A stretch of 64,000 bases of DNA from an uncultured Clostridia bacterium (GTDB taxonomy: Bacteria; Bacillota; Clostridia; Christensenellales; Aristaeellaceae): NCBI GenBank assembly GCA_944333055.1, contig CALVKT010000022.1, positions 1 through 64,000 on the forward strand, read 5' to 3'. The notes below the pieces were generated by a model that saw only the letters and a program-made list of their open reading frames with translations, did not search any database and had not been told where the DNA came from. Shown piece by piece: positions 53,110 to 62,183 of this stretch. Both the position numbers and the translations under genes were made by a program. The stretch's first letter is position 1. Each line of letters starts with the position of its first letter.

Positions 53110-55455
53110 ATGGAACTGCTTTCTCCGGCCGGCAATCGCGAGGCGCTTGTCGCGGCCATCTCCTGCGGCGCGGACGCCGTGTATCTGGGGTATACGGCCT
53201 TTGGCGCGCGCAGCTATGCGGGCAATTTTGACGCTGAAGCGCTCAAAGAGGCCGTCGAATACGCGCACGAGCGCGGCAGGAAGATCTTCGTCACCGTCAA
53301 CACGCTGGTCAAGCAGTGCGAGGTGGACGACCTGTGCGACGTGCTGGAACTGCTGGTGCGCACGGACGTGGACGCGGCCATCGTGCAGGACCTGGGCGTG
53401 GTGCGTCTGGCGCGGGCGCGCTTCCCGTCCCTGACGCTGCACGCCAGCACGCAGATGACGGTCAACAACGCGCAGGGCGCCGCGCTGCTCGGCCGCCAGG
53501 GCGTCACGCGCGTCGTGCCCGCGCGCGAGTGCCCGCTCGACGAGCTTCGGCGCATGGCGGACACGGGCGTGGAGATCGAGGCGTTTGCCCACGGCGCGCT
53601 GTGCGTGGCCGTGTCCGGCCAATGCCTGTTTTCCAGCATGATCGGCGGGCGAAGCGGCAACCGCGGGCGCTGCGCCCAGCCCTGCCGCCTGCCGTATCAC
53701 CTTGACGACGGCACGAGCGGCTACCTGCTCTCCACGCGCGACCTGATGCTCATCGACCGAATTCCGCAGATGCGCGACGCGGGCGTGTACGCCTTCAAGA
53801 TCGAGGGCCGCATGAAGCGTCCGGAGTACGTCGGCGTGGTCACGCGCGCGTATCGGGAGGCGCTGGACGCTGCTAAGGCGCACGTGCCGTATCATCCGGA
53901 CGAAAAGACACTGCGCGATCTGCGGCAGGTGTTCAATCGGGGCGGATTCACCGAGGGCTACGTCATGGGCCGCAGCAACGCAGCGCTGATGAGCTGGGAG
54001 CGGCCCAATCACTGGGGCATCCGCGTGGGCCGGATCACGGCGGCGCGCGGGCCGCTGGCCAGGGTGCTGCTGGAGGAAGACCTCCACGACGGCGACGGCT
54101 TGCAGATTCGCGGCCGGGAGGAGACCGATCTGACGTACGCCGGACACGAGACGAAGCGCGGCGGGGAGGCGACCGTGCGCGTCGCGACGGGCCGCTATCG
54201 GGTCGGCGACGCCGTCTACCGGCTCACGGACGCCGTGCAGATGGCCGACATTCGTGCGGCGATGGCAAAGGAATGTGCGCCCGTTGCGCTCGACGCAAAG
54301 CTCACGGCCATGCCGGGCGCGCTGCCCACGCTGGAGCTGCGCGATCCGGACGGACATGTCGTGCGCGTCACGGGCGAACAGACGGTAGACACCGCGCAGC
54401 AGCGCGCGCTGGATGAGGCGTCCGCGATGAAGCAGCTGAGCAAGACGGGCGGCACGCCGTATGCGCTGCGAAGCCTGACGCTTCACAGCGAAAACGCGTT
54501 CATGACGGCGGGCATGCTCAACGCGCTGCGCCGTGACGCGCTGGAGGCGATGCGCGCAGCGCGCATACAGCCCGTGCACAGGGAAGCGAAGGGACAAGAC
54601 ATCTCCGCCGTGCTGCCCGCGCAGGAGCATCTGCTCATCGCGCAGGGCGAGCGGCTTGAGGACGCCCGCGCGCTGCTGGATAGCGGCGCAGACCTGTTCT
54701 ACTGGGAGCCGCAGACGGTGACGCCCGATGCGATTCGCGCCGAGCTGGCGCGCCATCCCGGTGTGAAACCGGCGCTCATGCTGCCCGCCGTGATGCGCAC
54801 CGAGGAGCTTGCGGCGATTCATGCGCTCGTGTGCGCGTGCCCGGATCGTTTTTCCGGCGTGACCGCCAACAACGTGGGCCAGCTGGCGCTCTCGTGGCCC
54901 GTGCCGGTGTTCGGCGGGCAGGGGCTCAACGTGATGAACAGCGAATGCGCGCGATGGATGAGCGCGCAGGGCGCTGCGCGGCTGACGGCTTCCTGCGAGC
55001 TGAGCGAAAAGGAGCTGCGCGATTTGCTGGCGTGCGGCGGCAATTACGAGGTGGAGGCCTACGGGCGCACGCTGCTCATGCTGCTGAGCCATTGTCCGCG
55101 CCGCACGCAGGCGGGCGACGAGCGGCAGGATGCGGCCTGCGCGGCCTGCGTTTCCAATGGCGGCTGTCCGGGCGTGTACACCGACAGAAAGGGATACCGG
55201 TTCCCGGCATGGCGTCAGCGCATGGCGCACGGCTGCGTCGTGCGGCTGTACAACAGCGTGCCCACGGACATGGCGCGCTTTGCCGGGAAGCTCCACGACG
55301 CGGGCGTCTGCTTGCGCCTGCGCTTCACCGATGAAACGCCTGAGCGGCAGCGGGCGCTTGTCGCGTCCTATCGCCGCATTCTGGATACGGGAATTGCCGC
55401 GCATGATGTCGCCCCCGGCGCGACGTCCGGCCATCTGGCGCGCGGCGTCGAGTAA
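53110..55455 (+). CDS. Peptidase U32 family protein (DUF3656-containing)
   Basis: A 781-residue U32 family protein. The N terminus MELLSPAGNREALVAAISCG, then ADAVYLGYTAFGARSYAGNF, LHASTQMTVNNAQGA and RSGNRGRCAQPCRLPY, are U32 hallmarks, and the C-terminal half is the DUF3656 type. Related proteins (TrhP/YegQ/RlhA) hydroxylate tRNA or rRNA and are not true peptidases, so a nucleic-acid modification role is likely. The ATG at 53110 follows TTGGAGG, with a short four-base spacing. mutS2 starts 11 bases after its stop. Confidence 0.93.
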   Translation: MELLSPAGNREALVAAISCGADAVYLGYTAFGARSYAGNFDAEALKEAVEYAHERGRKIFVTVNTLVKQCEVDDLCDVLELLVRTDVDAAIVQDLGVVRLARARFPSLTLHASTQMTVNNAQGAALLGRQGVTRVVPARECPLDELRRMADTGVEIEAFAHGALCVAVSGQCLFSSMIGGRSGNRGRCAQPCRLPYHLDDGTSGYLLSTRDLMLIDRIPQMRDAGVYAFKIEGRMKRPEYVGVVTRAYREALDAAKAHVPYHPDEKTLRDLRQVFNRGGFTEGYVMGRSNAALMSWERPNHWGIRVGRITAARGPLARVLLEEDLHDGDGLQIRGREETDLTYAGHETKRGGEATVRVATGRYRVGDAVYRLTDAVQMADIRAAMAKECAPVALDAKLTAMPGALPTLELRDPDGHVVRVTGEQTVDTAQQRALDEASAMKQLSKTGGTPYALRSLTLHSENAFMTAGMLNALRRDALEAMRAARIQPVHREAKGQDISAVLPAQEHLLIAQGERLEDARALLDSGADLFYWEPQTVTPDAIRAELARHPGVKPALMLPAVMRTEELAAIHALVCACPDRFSGVTANNVGQLALSWPVPVFGGQGLNVMNSECARWMSAQGAARLTASCELSEKELRDLLACGGNYEVEAYGRTLLMLLSHCPRRTQAGDERQDAACAACVSNGGCPGVYTDRKGYRFPAWRQRMAHGCVVRLYNSVPTDMARFAGKLHDAGVCLRLRFTDETPERQRALVASYRRILDTGIAAHDVAPGATSGHLARGVE

Positions 55456-55466
55456 AGGAGAAGAAC

Positions 55467-57839
55467 ATGACCGAAAGATCCTTGCGCGTGCTGGAATTCA
55501 CCAAGATTCGCGCGCAGCTTGCGCAGTTCTGCGTCTCCGAGATGGGCGCGGCGCTGTGCAATGCCCTGGAACCCGCCAACCGGATCGAGGACGTGCGGCG
55601 CATGCAGCAGGAGACGCGCGAGGCGCACGACGTGCTCACGTATCTGGGCGGCACGCCGATGATCGCCTTTTCCGACGTGCGCACGCAGCTGCATCTGGCG
55701 GAGATCGGCTCGACGCTCTCGCCGCGCGCGTTGATGGACGTCGCGGCCTCGCTGCGTGCGGCGCGCGCATGCCGCGACGCGCTGGTGGGCGAGCGCGAGA
55801 CGACGCCCATGATCACGGCCAACGCGTCCCGGCTCTCGACGTTCCGCACGGTCGAGCAGGCGATTTCCGACGCCATCCTCAGTGAGGAGGAGATTGCAGA
55901 CCGCGCGAGCACCGAGCTCTTCACCATTCGCCGCAAGATGCGCGCCTGCAACGAGCGCGTGCGCGAACGGCTCAACGGCATGATCCACAGCCCGACCTAC
56001 GCCAAATACTTGCAGGAAGCGATCATCACCGTGCGCGGCGACCGATACGTGCTGCCGGTCAAGCAGGAGTATCGCGCGATGGTGCCCGGCATCGTGCACG
56101 ACCAGTCCGCCACCGGCGCGACGATCTTCGTGGAGCCGATGGCCGTCGTGGAGATCGGCAACGAGCTCAAGCAGCTCGCCGCCAGCGAGCGCGCGGAGAT
56201 CGAGCGGATTCTGCGTGCGCTCTCCGCGCAGATCGCGCCGGACGCGCAGGCGATGGCGGACAACCTCGCCATCCTCGCGCAGCTCGACTTCGCCTTTGCC
56301 AAGGCGTCGCTTTCGCGCGAGATGTTCGCCGTCGAGCCCAGGATCAACGGCGAGGGCCGCATCAAGATCGTGCGCGGCCGCCATCCGCTGATCGATCCGC
56401 AGAAGGTCGTGCCGCTGGACATTCGCCTGGGCGATGACTTCACCACGCTGATCATCACCGGCCCCAACACCGGCGGCAAGACGGTCACGCTCAAGACCAC
56501 CGGTCTGTTTACGCTGATGGCGCAGGCCGGCCTGCAGGTGCCCGCGGAATACGGCACGGAACTGGCCGTGTTTGACGACGTGTTCGCCGACATCGGCGAC
56601 GAGCAGTCCATCGAGCAGTCGCTCTCCACGTTCTCCGGCCATATGAAGAACATCGTCTCGATCCTCGAACAGGTCACGCCGGATTCGCTCGTGCTCTTTG
56701 ACGAGCTTGGCGCGGGCACCGACCCGACCGAGGGCGCGGCGCTGGCGCAGGCGATTCTCTCCACGCTGCTGACCCTGCACACGCGCACCGTCGCCACGAC
56801 GCACTACAGCGAGCTCAAGGAATACGCGCTGACCACGCCGCAGGTGGAGAACGCCTCCGTCGAGTTCGACGTCTCCACGCTGCGCCCGACGTATCGGCTG
56901 TCCATCGGCATCCCCGGCAAGTCGAACGCCTTTGAGATCTCCCGCAAGCTCGGTTTGCCGGAGTTTGTCATCGACAAGGCAAAAGACCTGCTCTCCAGAG
57001 AGGCCGTGCGCTTTGAGGACGTGATCGCCAACGCGGAGTATCACCGCCAGATTGCAGAGAAGGAACGCAAGATCGCCGAGGAGGCGCGCGAGGAGATGGT
57101 CGCCATCCGCAATCAGGCGGAGGCGGAGCGCAAGAAGCTGGAGGACCAGCGCGACCGCGCGGTCAAAAAGGCCAGGGAGGAGGCCAAGCGCATCGTGGAG
57201 AACGCGCGCCGCGAATCGGAAGCGATGATCGCCGAGCTGCGCGCCATGAAGAAGGCGGGCGGCGCGCAGGAGCACGAGATTCAGCGCGTCAAGAAGAAGA
57301 TGGAGCAGGCGCAGGAAGCGCTGGCGGAGAAGAAAGAGGTCGGCGGCGAGGTGCCCAGGGTTGTCAAGCCCGGCGACATGGTGCACATCGCGTCCATGGA
57401 TGTGGACGCGACCATCGTGGAAGGGCCGGACGCCAAGGGCTACGTGCAGCTCAAGGTGGGCATGATGAAGATGCGCGCCAGGCTCGACGACCTGCGCACG
57501 CTCACCAGCACGCAGCAGATGATCCGCAAGGAGCAAAAGAAGCTGGAGCGCAAGAAGTCCATGCGCGAGCAGCGCGTGGACGTGACGGCGCGCGCCGTGC
57601 GCCAGGAGCTGGACGTGCGCGGCATGGCGCTGGACGAGGCGCTGCCGGAGGTGCAGAAATTCCTCGATGATGCGATGCTCTCCTCCCTGGGCGAAGTCTC
57701 CATCATCCACGGCAACGGCATGGGGATCCTGCGCGCGGGCATTCACGACTGCCTGCGCCGCCACCCGTGCGTGAGCAGCTTCCGGTTGGGCCGCTACGGC
57801 GAGGGCGAGACGGGCGTGACCATCGTCTCCCTGAAGTGA
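55467..57839 (+). CDS. mutS2: Endonuclease MutS2 / ribosome rescue factor
   Basis: A 790-residue MutS2. The ATPase has Walker A TGPNTGGKTVTLKTTGL, Walker B SLVLFDELGAGTDPTEGAAL and VATTHYSELKEYAL. A long charged coiled-coil (about 510-640) follows, then the KOW-like segment and a C-terminal Smr nuclease domain (LDVRGMALDEALPEVQKFLD, SIIHGNGMGILRAG). MutS2 suppresses homologous recombination and, in Firmicutes, also acts on collided ribosomes. The gene is complete and follows U32 closely. Confidence 0.97.
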   Translation: MTERSLRVLEFTKIRAQLAQFCVSEMGAALCNALEPANRIEDVRRMQQETREAHDVLTYLGGTPMIAFSDVRTQLHLAEIGSTLSPRALMDVAASLRAARACRDALVGERETTPMITANASRLSTFRTVEQAISDAILSEEEIADRASTELFTIRRKMRACNERVRERLNGMIHSPTYAKYLQEAIITVRGDRYVLPVKQEYRAMVPGIVHDQSATGATIFVEPMAVVEIGNELKQLAASERAEIERILRALSAQIAPDAQAMADNLAILAQLDFAFAKASLSREMFAVEPRINGEGRIKIVRGRHPLIDPQKVVPLDIRLGDDFTTLIITGPNTGGKTVTLKTTGLFTLMAQAGLQVPAEYGTELAVFDDVFADIGDEQSIEQSLSTFSGHMKNIVSILEQVTPDSLVLFDELGAGTDPTEGAALAQAILSTLLTLHTRTVATTHYSELKEYALTTPQVENASVEFDVSTLRPTYRLSIGIPGKSNAFEISRKLGLPEFVIDKAKDLLSREAVRFEDVIANAEYHRQIAEKERKIAEEAREEMVAIRNQAEAERKKLEDQRDRAVKKAREEAKRIVENARRESEAMIAELRAMKKAGGAQEHEIQRVKKKMEQAQEALAEKKEVGGEVPRVVKPGDMVHIASMDVDATIVEGPDAKGYVQLKVGMMKMRARLDDLRTLTSTQQMIRKEQKKLERKKSMREQRVDVTARAVRQELDVRGMALDEALPEVQKFLDDAMLSSLGEVSIIHGNGMGILRAGIHDCLRRHPCVSSFRLGRYGEGETGVTIVSLK

Positions 57840-57894
57840 TCAAAATCGTGATAGTTTTACGCGTATCCGGCTAGAATAGCCGTGAGGTGAGCGT

Positions 57895-59031
57895 ATGGAA
57901 AGAACGCGGAAAATGGCGGCGGGCGCCCTGCTTGCGGGGACGTTCGCTGCCGTTTTGTTTACGGCCGCGCGCGCGGGCGGCGGCACGGAAACCGTCTACG
58001 CGCAGGGCGAGTACGTGCAGGCGCTGACGGGCGTGAGCAGTCCGTTTGCGGATGTCGCCGAGGTCGTCATGCCCTGCGTGGTCGGCGTGAGCAACCGGGC
58101 GAACACGTACAGCATCGTCAGCGGGCAGACGGAACTCGTGGAGCAATCGACGGGCTCCGGCGTCGTGGTGACGACGCAGGGCCACGTCGTCACGAATTAT
58201 CACGTCGTCGAGGGCGCCAGCGACGTGCAGGTGCTCTGGCAGGGGCAGTATTTGCAGGCTGAGGTCGTCGGCGTCGATGCGCTGACGGATCTGGCCGTGC
58301 TGCGCGTGATGGAGGACGTCACGCTGCCGGCGGTCAAGATGGGCAACGCGCAGGACGTGCGCGTGGGCGACTGGGCGATCGTCATCGGCAACCCGCTGGG
58401 CAAGCAGTTCGCCGATACGGTGACGGTCGGCGTGGTCTCCGCGCTCAACCGCGAGCTGGAGGGCTCTTCCATCGTCAAGATGCTTCAAACCGACGCGGCG
58501 ATCAACTCCGGCAACAGCGGCGGCGGCATGTTCAACACGCGCGGCGAGCTGATCGGCATCCCGTCGCTCAAGTTCAGTTCATCGGGCGAGCGGGGCGTGG
58601 CGAGCATCGAGGGCATTGCCATGGCGATTCCCATGGACGTGGTGCAGCCCATCGTCAGCAGCCTGATCCAGTACGGGAAGGTGACGCGGCCCAAGCTGGG
58701 CATCTCGGTGATGACGCTGCGCGGCAGCGAGGAACCGGCCGAGGGGACGCTGCCCGCAGGCGTATACGTCAGCGCGGTGAGCGAGGGGAGCGTCGCGCAG
58801 CAGGCAGGCATCCGCCCGGACGACATCATCATCCGGGTGGACGGCGAGCGCGTGACGCTGCACACCGACCTGACCAACCGCATCGCCGCCAAGCAGCCGG
58901 GCGACAGCGTGACGCTGACAGTCTACCGCATTGAAGGGCTTTCCGAGCTGACCGTACAGGATCGCGTGCCCAGGGGCGAGGAACTCGAATTTGTCATCAC
59001 GCTGCAGGCGCCGGCGGAAACCGCGCTGTGA
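57895..59031 (+). CDS. HtrA/DegP-type serine protease with PDZ domain
   Basis: A 378-residue trypsin-like protease. An N-terminal hydrophobic signal/anchor (about 8-27) exports it. The catalytic triad is His103 (TNYHVVEG), Asp132 (DALTDLAVL) and Ser208 (NSGNSGGGM). One C-terminal PDZ domain (about 265-350) has AGIRPDDIIIRVDGERV. It may handle envelope stress or, given spoIVA downstream, forespore/mother-cell proteolysis; the latter is inference. The ATG at 57895 follows GAGGTG. A possible -10 TAGAAT at 57872 lacks a good -35. Confidence 0.93.
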   Translation: MERTRKMAAGALLAGTFAAVLFTAARAGGGTETVYAQGEYVQALTGVSSPFADVAEVVMPCVVGVSNRANTYSIVSGQTELVEQSTGSGVVVTTQGHVVTNYHVVEGASDVQVLWQGQYLQAEVVGVDALTDLAVLRVMEDVTLPAVKMGNAQDVRVGDWAIVIGNPLGKQFADTVTVGVVSALNRELEGSSIVKMLQTDAAINSGNSGGGMFNTRGELIGIPSLKFSSSGERGVASIEGIAMAIPMDVVQPIVSSLIQYGKVTRPKLGISVMTLRGSEEPAEGTLPAGVYVSAVSEGSVAQQAGIRPDDIIIRVDGERVTLHTDLTNRIAAKQPGDSVTLTVYRIEGLSELTVQDRVPRGEELEFVITLQAPAETAL

Positions 59032-59060
59032 GCATATCGCCCCCGCCGCGCGCATACGCT
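59032..59060 (+). promoter_or_regulatory. Sigma-E-like promoter of spoIVA
   Basis: -35-like GCATATC (59032-59038; consensus KMATATT, 6 of 7) and -10-like CATACGCT (59053-59060; consensus CATACAAT, 6 of 8), separated by 14 bp. This is the classical sigma-E spacing. It lies directly after the protease stop, about 25 bp before the spoIVA start. spoIVA is sigma-E dependent in Bacillus. Confidence 0.65.
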
Positions 59061-59084
59061 TGCGTGACGGCAGGGAGGGATGAT

Positions 59085-60563
59085 ATGCAAGCTTACGACC
59101 TGTACAGGGATATTTCGGAGCGGACGCAGGGCGATGTCTACATCGGCATCGTCGGCCCGGTGCGCACGGGCAAGTCGACATTCATCACGCGGTTCATGGA
59201 GAAGCTCGTGATGCCGGGCATCGAGAACGCGCATGTGCGCGCACGCGCGCAGGACGAACTGCCGCAGAGCGGTTCCGGGCGGACGATCATGACGACGCAG
59301 CCGGCGTTTGTGCCCAATGAGGCGGTGGAGGTCACGCTGCCCTCGGACAACCGCGTGAGGCTTCGGCTGATCGACAGCGTCGGCTATCTGGTGGACGGCG
59401 CGCTGGGCACGCAGGAGGGCGAAGCGCTGCGCATGGTACGCACGCCGTGGGCGGAGGAGGAGATGCCCTTTGAGCGCGCGGCGGAGATCGGCACGCAGAA
59501 GGTCATCGGCGAGCACTCGACCATCGGATTGGTGATCACGACGGACGGCACCGTGACGGAGCTGCCTCGAAGCAGCTATGTGCCGGCGGAAGCGCGCGTC
59601 GTGGAGGAACTCAAGGCGCTGCAAAAGCCGTTCGCCGTGATCCTCAACACGCAAAACCCGGACGCGCCCAAGACACAGACGCTGCGCCGGACGCTGGAAA
59701 ACGACTACGGCGTGCCTGTGATCGCGCTCAACGTGGCGCAGCTGGAGGAAGAGGACATCCGCGGCGTGCTGGAAAAGGTGCTCGATCAGTTTCCGGTCAT
59801 CACCATGCGTATTCAAACGCCCGAATGGCTGGGCGCGCTGGACGGCGCGCACTGGCTGATCGAAAGCCTGACCGAGACCCTCGCGCAGGCCGCACCGCAG
59901 CATCTTCGCATCGGGGACGTCAGGCGCTTTGCGCAGCAGGTTGCGGCCAATCCGTATCTGGAAGGCGTCACGGAAAAGGCGGCTGAGCACGGCAGCGGCA
60001 CGGTGCACCTGCAGATGAACCTGCGCGAAGGGCTGTTCAATCAGATTCTGGCGGAGCAGTGCGGCACGGAGATCCGAAACGACGCGCACCTGCTGGCGCT
60101 GCTGCGCGAGCTGGTGGCGGCCAAGCGCGAATACGACCGCGTGGCGCAGGCGCTTGCCTCCGTGCGGGAGACGGGCTATGGGCTCGTGCCGCCGCTGGTG
60201 GAGGAGATGACGATGCAGGAGCCGGAGATCATGAAGCAGGGCGGGCGCTTCGGCGTGCGGCTGCGGGCGAGCGCGCCGAGCCTGCACATGATCCGCGTGG
60301 ACATCCAGACGGAGGTGTCGCCCGTCGTGGGCACGGAGCAGCAGTCGGAGGAGATGATCCGCTATCTGATGGACGGCTTTGAGCAGGACCCGCAGCAGCT
60401 GTGGGGGAGCAACCTGTTCGGCAAGCCGCTCTCCGAGCTGGTGCGCGAGGGGCTCTCCAATAAGCTGATGCACATGCCGGCGGACACGCAGCTCAAGGTA
60501 CAGCAGACGCTGGAGAAGATCATCAACGAGGGAAGCGGCGGGATGGTGTGCATCCTCTTGTAA
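59085..60563 (+). CDS. spoIVA: Stage IV sporulation protein A
   Basis: The morphogenetic ATPase that polymerises around the forespore and is the platform of the spore coat. The 492-residue product equals the B. subtilis length. MQAYDLYRDISERTQGDVYI leads to the Walker A GPVRTGKS (24-31), then GSGRTIMTTQPAFVP, RLIDSVGYLVDGALG and IGEHSTIGLVITTDGT. The C terminus ends EGSGGMVCILL, as in other SpoIVA proteins. The ATG at 59085 follows GGAGGG; an upstream extension is GC-rich and lacks a ribosome-binding site. A strong terminator follows. Confidence 0.98.
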   Translation: MQAYDLYRDISERTQGDVYIGIVGPVRTGKSTFITRFMEKLVMPGIENAHVRARAQDELPQSGSGRTIMTTQPAFVPNEAVEVTLPSDNRVRLRLIDSVGYLVDGALGTQEGEALRMVRTPWAEEEMPFERAAEIGTQKVIGEHSTIGLVITTDGTVTELPRSSYVPAEARVVEELKALQKPFAVILNTQNPDAPKTQTLRRTLENDYGVPVIALNVAQLEEEDIRGVLEKVLDQFPVITMRIQTPEWLGALDGAHWLIESLTETLAQAAPQHLRIGDVRRFAQQVAANPYLEGVTEKAAEHGSGTVHLQMNLREGLFNQILAEQCGTEIRNDAHLLALLRELVAAKREYDRVAQALASVRETGYGLVPPLVEEMTMQEPEIMKQGGRFGVRLRASAPSLHMIRVDIQTEVSPVVGTEQQSEEMIRYLMDGFEQDPQQLWGSNLFGKPLSELVREGLSNKLMHMPADTQLKVQQTLEKIINEGSGGMVCILL

Positions 60564-60565
60564 GC

Positions 60566-60607
60566 GACTATCGGTCTGTTTACGTATACAGACCGATAGT
60601 CTTTTTT
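60566..60607 (+). terminator. Terminator after spoIVA
   Basis: Perfect 14-bp stem GACTATCGGTCTGT / ACAGACCGATAGTC (60566-60579, 60588-60601) with an 8-nt loop, followed by six Ts. Confidence 0.96.
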
Positions 60608-60702
60608 ATTTTTGCGCGAAAAACCGTCGATTCAAATCGAATACGGGCGCGAAGCGCGGCGCAAGACAAGGCGCCGCTCAAAGTGAACCATTAAAAAACC
60701 GT

Positions 60703-60720
60703 TTGAGAAAAAACTAACAA
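60703..60720 (+). promoter_or_regulatory. Rex-like operator upstream of rnf
   Basis: TTGAGAA-AAAA-CTAACAA matches the Rex consensus TTGTTAA-N4-TTAACAA at 11 of 14 defined positions. Rex is the NADH/NAD-sensing repressor of anaerobic redox genes in Firmicutes. The site is centred about 32 bp upstream of the -35 element. No rex gene is in the window. Confidence 0.5.
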
Positions 60721-60732
60721 GTAAAAAATCGA

Positions 60733-60771
60733 GCAAACGCCGTTTGCATTTGCGGGGTTGTATGTTATAAT
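60733..60771 (+). promoter_or_regulatory. rnf promoter with overlapping palindrome
   Basis: -10 TATAAT (60766-60771) is perfect; the -35 is TTTGCA (60743-60748) with a 17-bp spacer. The -35 is overlapped by a perfect inverted repeat GCAAACG-C-CGTTTGC (60733-60747), which looks like an operator with a central CG as in LacI-type sites. The leader to the rnfC start is about 65 nt. Confidence 0.8.
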
Positions 60772-60841
60772 GGAGCGTAACATTTTACTTCAATTCACGA
60801 ATTTTGTGCATGGATTGAAAGGTGAAGGGAGGAACTTGTCT

Positions 60842-62161
60842 GTGGCTACTACCCAGACATTTGGCGGCGGCGTCCATCCTCATGAGATTGGCAACGGCAA
60901 AACGGCAACCCGGTCTCAGCTGATTGCGAACGCGGCTGCCCCGGCTCGGGTGACGATCCCGATGGTTCAGCATGCGGGCGCACCTGCATTGTGCTGCGTG
61001 AAGGCGGGCCAGATCGTCAACATGGGCCAGGTCATTGGCGAGGCGCAGGGCGTTGTGTCCGCGCCGGTTCACGCGTCCGTTTCCGGCAAGGTTGTCAGCG
61101 TGACGAACTGCGTCATCGCCGACGGCAGGACCGTGCCCGCCGTCGTCATCGACAACGACTTTGAGGATCGCTGGGACGAGTCTGTGAAGCCCTGTGAAAA
61201 CGTCGACGCGCTCGGCGCGGAGGAGATCGTGGCGATCGCTTCCAGCTGCGGCATCGTCGGCCTGGGCGGCGCCGGCTTCCCGACGCACGTCAAGCTCAAC
61301 ACCGTCAAGCTTGATCCGAAGCCGGACACGCTGGTGATCAACGGCAGCGAATGTGAGCCGTACATCACCAGCGACCACCGCGTCATGGTGGAGTGCGCCG
61401 CGCAGATCATCGACGGCGTGCGCCTGGCGATGAAGGCGACCGGCATCAAGTGCGCCAGGATCGGCGTGGAGGACAACAAGATGGACGCCGTGGAGGCGCT
61501 CAAGGCCGCTGCGACGGAGGGCATCGACGTGGTCGCGCTGCCGGCGAAGTATCCGCAGGGCTTTGAGAAGATGCTCATCTACGCGCTGACGGGCCGCAAG
61601 GTGCCCAATGGCGCGCTGCCCGGCGCGGTGCAGTGCGTCGTGCTCAACGTGGCCACGTGCGCGGCGCTGTCCGCGGCGGTGCGAGAGGGCAAGCCGCTCA
61701 TCGAGCGCGTGGTGACCATCGCGGGCCGCGTGGCCAATCCGTGCAACCTGCGCGTGCGCGTGGGCACCTCGCTGATGGATCTGCTCGATCAGGTCGGCGG
61801 CCTGACCGACGGCGTGCGCAAGCTGATCGTCGGCGGCGCCATGATGGGCAACGCCGTGCCGTCCCTCAACCTGCCCGTCACCAAGACGTTCGGCGCCTTC
61901 CTGGCGCTGGGCGAGGAAGCCGTCAGCGCGGAGGAGTCCGCCTGCATCCGCTGCGGCCGCTGCGTGCGCGTCTGCCCGATGGGGCTGATGCCCGCCAAGA
62001 TCGACGCGCTCGTGCGCCACGACAATTACGACGGCGCGATCGCTGCGGGCGCGACGAACTGCATGGAGTGCGGCTCCTGCACGTACATCTGTCCGGCCAA
62101 GCGCGGGCTGACGCAGTCCTGCCGCATCGCCAAGGCGATTGCCAGAAGCAAAAAGTCTTAA
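60842..62161 (+). CDS. rnfC: Rnf electron transport complex subunit C
   Basis: The NADH-binding, iron-sulphur subunit of the ferredoxin:NAD oxidoreductase ion pump. The 439-residue product has TFGGGVHPHE, SSCGIVGLGGAGFPTHVKL and LVINGSECEPYIT, the flavin/NADH-binding blocks. It also has two 4Fe-4S motifs: CIRCGRCVRVCP (Cys368, 371, 374, 378) and CMECGSCTYICP (Cys407, 410, 413, 417). The GTG at 60842 is chosen because GGGAGG lies nine bases upstream and it falls after the predicted transcription start; longer in-frame versions begin upstream of the promoter. Confidence 0.96.
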   Translation: MATTQTFGGGVHPHEIGNGKTATRSQLIANAAAPARVTIPMVQHAGAPALCCVKAGQIVNMGQVIGEAQGVVSAPVHASVSGKVVSVTNCVIADGRTVPAVVIDNDFEDRWDESVKPCENVDALGAEEIVAIASSCGIVGLGGAGFPTHVKLNTVKLDPKPDTLVINGSECEPYITSDHRVMVECAAQIIDGVRLAMKATGIKCARIGVEDNKMDAVEALKAAATEGIDVVALPAKYPQGFEKMLIYALTGRKVPNGALPGAVQCVVLNVATCAALSAAVREGKPLIERVVTIAGRVANPCNLRVRVGTSLMDLLDQVGGLTDGVRKLIVGGAMMGNAVPSLNLPVTKTFGAFLALGEEAVSAEESACIRCGRCVRVCPMGLMPAKIDALVRHDNYDGAIAAGATNCMECGSCTYICPAKRGLTQSCRIAKAIARSKKS

Positions 62162-62183
62162 TCAGTCACGGAGGAACGTCAAA

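Noticed and set aside
57849-57877. A sigma-A promoter for the HtrA-type protease
   Set aside because: The -10 TAGAAT is acceptable but the -35 position reads TGATAG, so the match is too weak to report as a feature.
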